Position numbers and translations under genes: made by a program. Of a DNA stretch of 64,000 nucleotides, positions 1 through 7,774 are shown piece after piece. The first letter of the stretch is position 1; every line of letters begins with the position of its first letter. Source of the stretch: Rheinheimera mangrovi (lineage in GTDB: Bacteria > Pseudomonadota > Gammaproteobacteria > Enterobacterales > Alteromonadaceae); assembly GCF_003990335.1 (NCBI RefSeq), contig NZ_CP034683.1:3145501-3209500 (forward strand). The letters are read 5' to 3'. The notes beneath the pieces were generated by a model. The model was not told the DNA's origin. It ran no database searches and saw only the letters and a list, made by a program, of their open reading frames with translations.

Positions 1-208
1 CTGCTTTCAGCATCTGCGTTTTGAGTCAGAGCTATTTTCATCGCCCGGACTGAAGCATTCTCTTGCTTTAAAACATCATAGACTGATGCCAGTTCCCCAG
101 CGGCTCTGCCCACATCTATTTTAATTTCTTCATTCTTTTTCAGTACGCCATCCAGCGACACGCTCTTGGTGCTCACTTTTTTCCGGGCTCTTTCGATTTT
201 CCTGACAT
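1..208 (-). CDS. 5' end of an unrecognised protein, possible A6 frameshift
   Basis: The gene runs leftwards off the window. A GTG at 176 opens a frame of 58 codons to the edge, rich in K/E/L/V and predicted helical. A better-supported start is the ATG at 208, which has GAGGTG 5 nt upstream, but its frame stops at 173 after 11 codons. The two frames join exactly at an A AAA AAG heptamer (positions 177-182), where a -1 slip would give one continuous protein. So this is either programmed slippage, a homopolymer mutation, or a sequencing error. The N-terminal charged, helical character resembles the lead-in of some GGDEF-type signalling proteins, but the domain itself lies outside the window, so no function is assigned. 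Confidence 0.4.
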
Positions 209-332
209 GGCCACCTCTTGAGAAAACAACAGTACACTATTTGCCCGCCCTCACCCCATGACTCAAGTACAGGCAAAAGTAGTTGCAATTGCAGCCACAG
301 CACAGCAACACCGTAGCTTTAGTCAACCAGGC

Positions 333-1110
333 CTAAGCAGTTGGCAAGGTGACCACAGGAATAGCTGCGACATCCTTAATTACCTGCCGCTGCGGCAAAT
401 AAGGCAATAAAATTTCAGTTTCTTTTTTTACCACGCCGTAACATTCACAGCTCATGGCTTCTAATTTTTCCCTGTCCAGTACTTTAATCAGGCCACGTGA
501 ATACGAAATGATGCCCTGCTGCTGCAGCTTTAATGCAGCCTGTGTCACACCTTCACGGCGAACCCCCAACATGTTGCCAATAAACTCTTGCGTCATCGTC
601 AGCTGATTGTGTGATAAACGATCCATAGACAACAGCAACCAGCGGCACAGCTGCTGGTCAATCGAATGATGTCTGTTGCATACAGCTGTCTGTGCTACTT
701 GCGTGATCAATGCCTGGGTGTAGCGCAGCATAAACAACAGTAATTGGCCATGCCGATTAAATTCTTCTTTCACCCTGGGCCGTGGCAGACGATATGCATG
801 GCCAGCACTTTGCACTATTGAGCGGCTTGGAGTTCCCTGTCCTCCCATAAACAATGAGATTCCTAATAACCCTTCATTCCCCCACAACCAGAATTGCTGT
901 AGATGCACCGTTTTCCATTATGTATTGCAACGACACTATTGAGTCTGTTGGAAAATAGACATGGCGCATAGTACGGCCAGACTCATACATCAGAGAGCGC
1001 AGCGGTAACGGCACCAACTCCAGATGTGGAAACAAGCGAGCCTGCACATCGGGCGCTAAAGCCGCCAGCAGATGATTTTGCTGTGGATGCGGTTTGGGTT
1101 TTGTTGACAT
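333..1110 (-). pseudogene. Crp/Fnr-family regulator, frameshifted
   Basis: Two overlapping frames (874-1110 and 333-908) together spell one Crp/Fnr-type regulator of about 258 residues. The first carries the start of the cyclic-nucleotide-binding-like beta-roll. The second carries the rest, including a QSAGHAYRL segment, the dimerisation helix and a C-terminal winged helix (recognition region around GVRREGVTQAA). They are separated by one extra base in a run of five G on the coding strand (879-883); four G would restore VVGNEG. GAGGGATT precedes the ATG at 1110. Relatives of this family act as redox or stress regulators, but the ligand is unknown here. Either the gene is dead or the run was miscounted during sequencing. 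Confidence 0.8.
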
Positions 1111-1487
1111 AATCCCTCGGTAAATTGGAATGGTGACCAGGATGCGGCTAAAACCGGCTGAAGATACTGCTTAGCTCAAAACGACTTCTGTGCGATATCA
1201 CACGCAAGATTAACTTCACTGCGCAAAACACTCTGCCCAAATACAGCGGCGGTTTTTATTAAAGTAAAGGAGGAACAAGAGATGTTGGAAGTTAAGCTGT
1301 AGGTGAAAAACTCTTACAGCTTTTACACATACGCAAATAACACATTATCTGCCTACAGCACTCAGACAGGATCTGGGTTAAGAAATGAACAACAGCGGTT
1401 AACATAACACACTAACGAGCACGAGCCGCTTAAATATCAGTAAAGGCTGAAGTCTATTGCAATGACAGCCCGGCAACTTGCAAAGTC
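1111..1487. other. Intergenic region, no gene seen
   Basis: Between two leftward genes. It contains a plus-strand AGGAGG at 1268-1273 followed at 1282 by a six-codon ATG frame ending in TAG at 1300-1302. No continuing gene or RNA structure was recognised. Confidence 0.4.
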
Positions 1488-1715
1488 TCAACCAGGCTTG
1501 TTATGAACTGAGCTCCTTTTGAGTTTTTGCTGCTGACTGTAATTTTTGAAAAATATGTACCCCACAAACAAAACCATAAGCACAACAAAATAGCTAAACA
1601 TCAATAAAAAATCACGTTCATCGAAAGACAAAAAGCAAAACACTGTCAGTGGCAGGCAAAAAATCGCAACATCAATCAGTGCACTCTTCCACCAGCTGGT
1701 TCCAGATAAACTCAT
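1488..1715 (-). CDS. Small two-helix membrane protein, unknown
   Basis: A 75-residue protein starting at the ATG at 1715, chosen because AAGGAG lies just upstream; an in-frame start at 1760 lacks this. Two hydrophobic stretches (about residues 12-30 and 37-56) predict two transmembrane helices, followed by a basic, glutamine-rich tail. No family is recognised. It lies just downstream of a second, broken small membrane gene (1809-2074) with a similar helix-plus-basic-tail layout, so the two may have been co-transcribed. Function unknown. Confidence 0.5.
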   Translation of the reverse strand: MSLSGTSWWKSALIDVAIFCLPLTVFCFLSFDERDFLLMFSYFVVLMVLFVGYIFFKNYSQQQKLKRSSVHNKPG

Positions 1716-1808
1716 ATGCTCCTTACTCAGATGACTGCACGTCAAACGCAGCTTGACCACACTTTGGGCAATGATCTGTGGCTAATGCAATATCAGCCAG
1801 ATCTCCGG

Positions 1809-2074
1809 TTAACAGTCCATCACAAAAAAACAGCGCAAACCTGAGTTACTGATCTCGCGTTGTTGTAACGTTTTGATCCAGCGAATACAGATAAATAAAA
1901 TGCTGCTCAGTGTCAGCAGATAAAGCACAATCCACGACTCAACAAAGGAACTGAACTGACTGACAACCAGTTCAACAAAAGTACAACGACAAAAGCGATT
2001 GCGTAAAAAATGTCATGTTGCTCAAATCGTTTTTCGAATAATTTTTTCTGCTGTATAAACTCTTGTTTCGTCAT
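1809..2074 (-). pseudogene. Broken small membrane protein gene
   Basis: From the ATG at 2074 a frame encodes a charged N-terminus (MTKQEFIQQKKLFEKRF) and then a hydrophobic helix before a stop. A second frame carries on with another hydrophobic helix, a basic QQRE segment and a TAA at 1809-1811. The span is 266 nt, so one base is missing relative to an open frame, with the change near 1960-1990. Read together the gene would give an approximately 88-residue two-helix membrane protein. No family is recognised. It is either a small pseudogene or a sequencing error. Confidence 0.4.
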
Positions 2075-2214
2075 TATCTGTTCTTATTTTTCAACCATCT
2101 GTGCACTGCAGCTTCACATAAAGCCAGATTGAAACAACTCAGCATAGTGAAAACTGCTGATGACCACTCTTAGCTTTTCTTCGCAATGAAAAGCGCGTTG
2201 TGCATAAGTGACTG

Positions 2215-2685
2215 TTACTCATCTAATTTACTGTAACGACGGATCACTGATACTTTGCCATTTTCAAGCTCCAATACATCCATTGCTGTCTTGGCATAAC
2301 TAAACTCAGAGCCGTCAGCCCGCTTTCCCTTCGCTGAAAACTTATGTTTAATAGCCACTGCATTGTGGCCAAATTCGTAGCTGATCAGTTCAGCTTTATA
2401 GTCAGTATGCGAGCCTAAGTAATAGGTCATACCTTTACGCATCAAGGCCTTGCCATCAGGCTGGCGTGAATCATCAGGTGCATTCGGCAAATGCTGGTTG
2501 CCCACATCGTCCGTCAAAAAAGACAGGTACTGCTCCAGATCTTCTTTGGTGGCGTCAGGTTGCTGAGTGGCCACCTCTGCCTGATAATAAGCCTTCACAA
2601 AGGCATCATAATCAAAGTCCTCTGCAGCTCCATTTGCATGATACATAGCAATAAAACCAACCAGCGCTAACACTAACTTTTTCAT
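2215..2685 (-). CDS. Exported SnoaL/NTF2-like protein
   Basis: A 156-residue protein with a typical signal peptide (hydrophobic core at residues 3-18, likely cleavage after NGA). The remainder is the size of an NTF2/SnoaL-like alpha-beta barrel: an N-terminal helix with DYDAFVKAYY, a TDDV turn, and C-terminal strands ending ENGKVSVIRRYSKLDE. This fold is used for ligand binding or small enzymes, and the sequence does not show which. It is expected to be periplasmic. It follows the GNAT gene by about 45 nt on the same strand but has its own likely ribosome site (AAAGGAAC) before the ATG at 2685. Confidence 0.6.
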   Translation of the reverse strand: MKKLVLALVGFIAMYHANGAAEDFDYDAFVKAYYQAEVATQQPDATKEDLEQYLSFLTDDVGNQHLPNAPDDSRQPDGKALMRKGMTYYLGSHTDYKAELISYEFGHNAVAIKHKFSAKGKRADGSEFSYAKTAMDVLELENGKVSVIRRYSKLDE

Positions 2686-2730
2686 ATAAGTTCCTTTTAT
2701 TGATTGTTTTTTTAACGTCTACAGTACTAT

Positions 2731-3228
2731 TCACTCTGCCAGAATTGTCAACATAACTAATACATTCAGGCCTTTATATTCAACCTGAGCTACGGGTACA
2801 AAACCATGACGAGCATAAAGTCCCCCCGTTAAATCTTCAGTTTGTAAATACAGCTGCTTTATTCCGGCAGAACGGGCTCGCGCCAGTGCTTCTTTGACCA
2901 AAGCTGAAGCCACGCCATAACCCCGGGCCTGCTCAGCGACATAAACTCCTCCAAGCCAAAACTCATAATCTGGATACAACTCCATTTCACGAATTTTAAG
3001 CTCGGCTGCCCCAACCAATTCTTGATTCAGTCTGGCAAGAATAAGCATCGGAGCCTGATCTCTGTTTGTTGCAGCTAAGACTTTAGCCAGCACTTGTTCT
3101 TGAGTGTAACGGCCTGTATCGCGACACCACTGCTCAAAATACCAGGACGCGACTATATCTGCTGCAGATGGCTCATCTGCAAGTAATAAAAATTCAATCA
3201 CATCTTCCCGCATCTGGCTCAGCCTCAC
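2731..3228 (-). CDS. GNAT family N-acetyltransferase
   Basis: A 165-residue GNAT-fold protein. Motif A, which binds acetyl-CoA pyrophosphate, is visible as QARGYGVASALV around residue 100, preceded by the GGVYVAE strand. Motif B follows with YLQTEDLTGGLYARHGF, the usual GNAT end including the conserved Tyr and GF. The substrate cannot be read from the sequence. The gene starts 7 nt after the end of the upstream hydrolase gene (3236), so the two are probably co-transcribed. Cytosolic. Confidence 0.8.
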   Translation of the reverse strand: MRLSQMREDVIEFLLLADEPSAADIVASWYFEQWCRDTGRYTQEQVLAKVLAATNRDQAPMLILARLNQELVGAAELKIREMELYPDYEFWLGGVYVAEQARGYGVASALVKEALARARSAGIKQLYLQTEDLTGGLYARHGFVPVAQVEYKGLNVLVMLTILAE

Positions 3229-3235
3229 TGCTCAC

Positions 3236-4045
3236 TTAGTTGTCATCAGTTTTATCAATCAACAATTGCAGTTCACTCAGCACCAATTCCGGCTCATCAA
3301 ACTGCACGTAGTGGCCACTTTTTTTGGTTAATAGTGCCCTGCCCTGTGGAAATGCCGTTGCCCATTGTTGCCATAGTTCACCCCACATCTTGCGGGCCTG
3401 ATCGGTGAAAAATAGATGTGCTGGCTTCTCATGAGTTTTTATAGAAGCAATAACAGTCACCGGCATATCTTTGATTTGCGGGTAATCCGGCAATGGCCTT
3501 TTGCTCCAGAAATCCAGATATTGATTCGACATGCCATTGGCCATATCGTCCAGTTTAATTTGCGCTATTTCACGATTTGCCCGTTCCAAATCGATGGCGC
3601 GCATAATATCTACATCATGCTCAGACGAAGGGTCAAGCATCAACAGCGCTTTGATCTGCGTTGGGTAAGCGGCCGCAAAATCCCGGGCAATACTGCCGCC
3701 ATAAGAATGTGCCACCAGTATGACAGGAGTTTTGATATTCAGTTTGATCAGAAGCTCGCTGGCATAATCGGCGTAATCACGAGAGGTCAAATGACGTTTT
3801 ATCGCGGTTGAATTACCGTTACCTACTCTGGAGTAACGGATCACTGTGGCCTGTTTTGCCATCTGCTGAAATACCGGCTCCCAGTCCTCCATGGCGGCAC
3901 CACCACCTGCTTCCAGCAACACGATGGTGTTGCCGCTACCTGCCATTTCATATTCAAGTTCAGCATCTTTTACCTTAACAAAAGAACTCCCGGCGGCAAA
4001 AAGTGAAAAAGACAACAAGGTGCATATCACTAGAATAAACTTCAA
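3236..4045 (-). CDS. Exported alpha/beta hydrolase
   Basis: A 269-residue protein with a signal peptide (residues 1-18, ending FAAGS). The alpha/beta-hydrolase core shows the oxyanion-loop segment LLEAGGGA, the nucleophile elbow AHSYGG (GxSxG type), an acidic residue in LLMLDPS and the catalytic His in SGHYVQFDEPE near residue 245. All three catalytic residues are present, so it should be active as an esterase/lipase-like enzyme in the periplasm. The substrate is unknown. It is followed after 7 nt by a GNAT gene. Confidence 0.8.
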   Translation of the reverse strand: MKFILVICTLLSFSLFAAGSSFVKVKDAELEYEMAGSGNTIVLLEAGGGAAMEDWEPVFQQMAKQATVIRYSRVGNGNSTAIKRHLTSRDYADYASELLIKLNIKTPVILVAHSYGGSIARDFAAAYPTQIKALLMLDPSSEHDVDIMRAIDLERANREIAQIKLDDMANGMSNQYLDFWSKRPLPDYPQIKDMPVTVIASIKTHEKPAHLFFTDQARKMWGELWQQWATAFPQGRALLTKKSGHYVQFDEPELVLSELQLLIDKTDDN

Positions 4046-4170
4046 AATAACTCCTAACTCAAACTCACTAATCTAGTGTAAAACATTGTATTCCTTTACT
4101 TAAACTGCATTCGTTGACAGGGATATTGTAGAGTTGAAAAGCAGTTCAGATGAGCGTTTTTATCTGATGT

Positions 4171-4575
4171 TTAGCCACTGCGGCCTTTTGGTCGCACCAG
4201 ATACCAGCTTGCCAACACCAAAACGCCAAAAGCACTGTACAACACCATAAATACCCATTGCGGCGCTGTGTAATACAACAACTGATGTAACCAATGTTGA
4301 ATAAAAGAGCCTGCATAAGTGCCTGCCCCGGCCTCTTTTCTAAGAGCCATTTCCCAAATCGTTAAAGGGCAAATCACACCCAACCAGGACTGCACAACCA
4401 CTATACCAATAGCCAGCAAATGCAGTAGCCGAAATTTGAGATTTAAAACCCATGACCACTTAAGAAAATAGCCAAGATAAACAGCAAAAAGCCCAAATAC
4501 CACAAAACAGACGAAGAGCACATGTACAACCAAAATCGTATCAGCCAGCAGTAAAAGCAGCATTTCTCTGGACAC
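4171..4575 (-). CDS. DUF2784 family membrane protein
   Basis: A 134-residue integral membrane protein with four predicted helices. The pattern LLADTILVVHVLFVCFVVFG at the N-terminus, an RLLHLLAIG second helix, a WLGVICPLTIWE segment and a final FGVLVLASWYL helix matches the DUF2784 family. Family function is unknown. The conserved Cys-Pro-Leu-Thr-x-Trp-Glu element is intact. It stands alone on this strand between the hydrolase and a DUF2937-like gene. Confidence 0.75.
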   Translation of the reverse strand: MSREMLLLLLADTILVVHVLFVCFVVFGLFAVYLGYFLKWSWVLNLKFRLLHLLAIGIVVVQSWLGVICPLTIWEMALRKEAGAGTYAGSFIQHWLHQLLYYTAPQWVFMVLYSAFGVLVLASWYLVRPKGRSG

Positions 4576-4633
4576 GGCATCTCACCTCAGAAAGGATAAA
4601 CTCATTCAGACAGTGCACAGATCCCAGGCAAAA

Positions 4634-5134
4634 CTATGATAACTGCCTGGATCTTCTTCTGCCGAAGACTCTAAATGGCAACATGATCAGAAAATTCAGT
4701 AGAAGAGCAAATACCACAGCAAAAGCCAGACCACTTGCGTTCAGCGGGATGCCTGGTTTGAAATTCTCCACTACATCCATTAGCAGCTGAATTCTGTCCG
4801 GGTGCAGCATAAACAGCATTTTTCCCAACAGGTTGCCGGTGGCAAAGGTATCCATGCCAGCGCTAAGATCAGCCAGCAGTTGCACTGTCGCCAGTTTTTG
4901 TTCTGCATCTGTGCGCACGCTAGGTTCAGCGTTGTTCAGATGAGTGTCAATCATTGCTTGCACGCTAGCAAACTGATGTGTTTTCGCTGTTGCTGCATAA
5001 CCATCAACTTGCGATTGAGTTGCTTTATACCACCCCGACAAATACTGATGATAATAATCAACCAACAACGGCATCTGCAGCGATACAATAAGCGCTACAC
5101 CAAAAACCAACTTATCTATCAGTCGTCCAATCAC
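4634..5134 (-). CDS. DUF2937-like membrane protein
   Basis: The predicted protein (167 residues from the GTG at 5134) begins with a helix around RLIDKLVFGVALIVSLQ, has a long soluble middle section and ends with a helix (LAFAVVFALLLNFLIMLPF) and a basic tail. The order matches DUF2937 proteins as I remember them. The frame is open upstream to 5245, but that part looks non-coding. AGGA precedes the GTG by 9 nt, which decided the start; a TTG at 5140 is the alternative. Inner membrane, function unknown. Confidence 0.6.
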   Translation of the reverse strand: MIGRLIDKLVFGVALIVSLQMPLLVDYYHQYLSGWYKATQSQVDGYAATAKTHQFASVQAMIDTHLNNAEPSVRTDAEQKLATVQLLADLSAGMDTFATGNLLGKMLFMLHPDRIQLLMDVVENFKPGIPLNASGLAFAVVFALLLNFLIMLPFRVFGRRRSRQLS

Positions 5135-5246
5135 TGTCAATTTTCCTGTATATAGTTGCCGGGCATCGGCTAAGTATGCAGATATAAACCGTAATTCAAG
5201 TGGCTGACCCGGACAGTTCCTGTCGCTCTGAACATCAAACAGCATA

Positions 5247-5792
5247 TTAATTTACGTTTATCTTCAGCCAGTTGGTAATCGCATCAGCGCAGGCTGAGAC
5301 CGGCTGAATTTCGCTCACTATCATATCACTGCGGCTACGAACCTGATTGACAGTCTCGATATAAATATCCCTTAAATGGTCCTCATACTGGCTGAGGTAA
5401 CTTTGCACAGAGTTCAGACCATCTACTGAATTTCTGCACAGATTCCGTTTAATCACTCGGCAAAGGCATATCTCTAGCGGCGTATCAAGCAATACAACAT
5501 GGCTGATCATCGAAGCAATACTCTGACGTTCCCTGCCAAAAGGTTCTTCCACCACAATATAATCAGGCTGCTGAGCTAATAAATCTCTGAGTGATGCGGC
5601 CATAGTGGGTGTGTTAATCTCAGACAGATGAGCGCCGTTTTCAAACCAGGCTTTCATATTTGTTGGGTAACTGTTGCCATCAACATGATCATCAAAATAC
5701 AGCGAAGGACAGCTAAAATAATCTGACAATGCCTTCACCACGGATTTTTTCCCCGCACCTGAAGCACCGCTTATTGCTATTACTTTGGTCAT
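5247..5792 (-). CDS. P-loop nucleoside kinase-like NTPase
   Basis: A 181-residue P-loop protein of the uridine-kinase/adenylate-kinase type. It has Walker A GASGAGKKSV at residues 9-18, a DDHVDG nucleoside-site-like segment, a Walker-B-like IVVEEPFG and a lid-like region with CRVIKRN. Oddly, the residue after the P-loop lysine is a second lysine rather than Ser/Thr; a serine follows one place later. That could weaken magnesium binding. The substrate is not known. It lies upstream of the DUF2937-like gene on the same strand. Confidence 0.65.
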   Translation of the reverse strand: MTKVIAISGASGAGKKSVVKALSDYFSCPSLYFDDHVDGNSYPTNMKAWFENGAHLSEINTPTMAASLRDLLAQQPDYIVVEEPFGRERQSIASMISHVVLLDTPLEICLCRVIKRNLCRNSVDGLNSVQSYLSQYEDHLRDIYIETVNQVRSRSDMIVSEIQPVSACADAITNWLKINVN

Positions 5793-6108
5793 CTGCTGAT
5801 TTCACCCTCCCGAATTACACAGTGGCGCTGACACAATGAAAAACTGAGCGCCTCTATGTAAAGTTAAAACCATCACCTAAGTACCTGAAGATATATGACT
5901 TTGTACTTTGAATCGAGTGTTAGCTTTTGTACAGATCAGCTTTTTTCTTAGTGGACAACAAATATTTTCTCTGAATTGGAGCCTATCGGCTGACCTTCTA
6001 CTTTTGCTCGCAGTTTAATGATCACCAACATTCGAGGCTCCCACAACGAAAGCTGGTTTTGCCTGAAGCTCAGACAACATCAAGTCACAGTTAAACTGCG
6101 AGCCTCTT
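5793..6108. other. Intergenic region, nothing recognised
   Basis: 316 bases between two leftward genes. No hairpin with a T-run, no tRNA-like sequence and no convincing small frame was seen. Confidence 0.4.
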
Positions 6109-7587
6109 TTACAAAGCTTTAATCAGACTATCGGCCACAGTAATCACAGGTTCACTAGCGAAGCCCTGATTGGCTAATACAATCAGGGTATACCTCTGAT
6201 CTAAGTAAATACGCATTTCAGAGCTAACACCGATAAAAGCCCCACTATGTCCAACTACAGACCCCTTTTGACCAGAACGAACAGAAAAGCCATAGCCGTA
6301 ATAAGGCGAATTTAATTCCGGTTTTGCACTGTAGGCCGCCTTTGTGAAGGCTTCGTCAAGTAACTTGTAACTGGTTAAGGCCGTTGAAAACTTGTACAAG
6401 TCGCTGACGGTAGAATAACCGCCACCCGCAGCATTGCCTTTAATAGCGTGAATAAACCAGTTGCTTTGCATCGACTGCAGCTCTTGAGAATAAAAGTACC
6501 CCATGGCCATATTCGGCGTTACGCCATCGATATCAAAGTTTCCGCTGTTCATCATGCCTGCTTTTTGATAAATATTTTTTTGTACATAATCGTCATACGA
6601 CATACCAGAAACAGCTTCTATCACCATACCTAACAGCAGCATGCCTTCATTGCTATAACCAAACTGAGTTCCGGGCTTAGAATTTAACGGTAAGTGTTTA
6701 AGAAAAGGACGGTGATCATTTAAGTTTCTTAACTTATTCTGATGGGTGTCCGGGTAGTTTGGCCAGCCAAGGCCTGAGGTATGAGTCAACAGCTGCGCTA
6801 TAGTGATGTTATCAAAGTCACCTTCAGCAAACAGCGATCGGTCAACATACTTGACCAGTTTGTCATCCAGCGCCAGCTTTTTTCCTGCCACCAGTTGCAG
6901 GACACTGACTGCAGTAAACATCTTATTCATTGAGGCCAGATTAAATTTGGTATCCAGATTGTTTTTCACCTGATACCGCAGATCAGCCATGCCTTTGGCA
7001 CTTTGATAAAGTACGTCATTTTTATCTGCCAGCAACACAGCCCCGGAAAAAGCACCACGCTCTGCCAACCTGTCGACATAAGTGGATAGCTGGCTGACTA
7101 ACTCTTGCTTCGTTAACTTCAGGCTATTTTCTTGTGGAGAAAGCCGAGGGGAACTTAAGTAAAGATCCACAACTTTATAGGGGGCATGCTCCGATAGCTC
7201 TAAAGTAAGGCCGTAATCAAGTTCCGTATTAAAAGATCGAAGTTTAGCCCTGAATTCATTACGCTCAGGCGCTATAGGTTCAAAGGATTGCAGGATAAAA
7301 GAGCGATGAAATAGTTTGATATCCGTTAAATAACCAATGTAGCGCTTCCGTCCGTCACCGCCGAAGCCTGCCAGAGTGTCCTGATGCAGCTGTGAATCAA
7401 CAAAATCGCTCACTGATTGTGTTTGATCGCTCTGCAACATGCTTATTGCCGCGTTCATTCGGGCTTTGTAGCTCGCTTCTTTATTGTCGTCATTGGCTTG
7501 CACTACGGCACAGGGAAACAGTAGCAAAGCGATACAAATGCTCAAAGCAGCAGATATGTGTTTAAGTTTTACTAGTGAAGGTATCAT
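6109..7587 (-). CDS. Serine hydrolase, beta-lactamase (class C-like) family
   Basis: A 492-residue exported protein with a signal peptide (residues 1-31). A non-catalytic N-terminal part (about 32-160) is followed by a penicillin-binding-protein/class C beta-lactamase-type domain. The three catalytic motifs are intact: SxxK (S219-K222), YSN (311-313) and GHSG (446-449, in the KTG position). Such proteins are esterases, D-aminopeptidases or transpeptidase relatives, and true beta-lactamase activity is not implied. It is transcribed away from the membrane regulator at 7775, 187 bp apart, which suggests that regulator controls it. A mutated fragment of a related gene lies at 11113-11161. Confidence 0.85.
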   Translation of the reverse strand: MIPSLVKLKHISAALSICIALLLFPCAVVQANDDNKEASYKARMNAAISMLQSDQTQSVSDFVDSQLHQDTLAGFGGDGRKRYIGYLTDIKLFHRSFILQSFEPIAPERNEFRAKLRSFNTELDYGLTLELSEHAPYKVVDLYLSSPRLSPQENSLKLTKQELVSQLSTYVDRLAERGAFSGAVLLADKNDVLYQSAKGMADLRYQVKNNLDTKFNLASMNKMFTAVSVLQLVAGKKLALDDKLVKYVDRSLFAEGDFDNITIAQLLTHTSGLGWPNYPDTHQNKLRNLNDHRPFLKHLPLNSKPGTQFGYSNEGMLLLGMVIEAVSGMSYDDYVQKNIYQKAGMMNSGNFDIDGVTPNMAMGYFYSQELQSMQSNWFIHAIKGNAAGGGYSTVSDLYKFSTALTSYKLLDEAFTKAAYSAKPELNSPYYGYGFSVRSGQKGSVVGHSGAFIGVSSEMRIYLDQRYTLIVLANQGFASEPVITVADSLIKAL

Positions 7588-7774
7588 AATAAAAAACCAC
7601 CATGGCTAAGTGAGTCAAAATCTGTTTGTTAGATAAAACCCGGAACCCTCTGGCACCACGGAGTTAAATAACCTGCCCGAGTGTTTTTGAATTGCTCTGG
7701 TTTGACGATAAACAAAGCCTGATTTTTTTGTACGGAAATAGTTAAGAAGAATAAAAAATAAGGAAATCAGTAGT

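Noticed and set aside
1282..1302. Six-codon frame behind a perfect AGGAGG
   Set aside because: It could be a leader peptide, but no plus-strand gene follows, so there is nothing to regulate.
6109..7587. True antibiotic-resistance beta-lactamase
   Set aside because: It has the family motifs, but the extra N-terminal region and GHSG fit the broader serine-hydrolase family better; resistance cannot be claimed.
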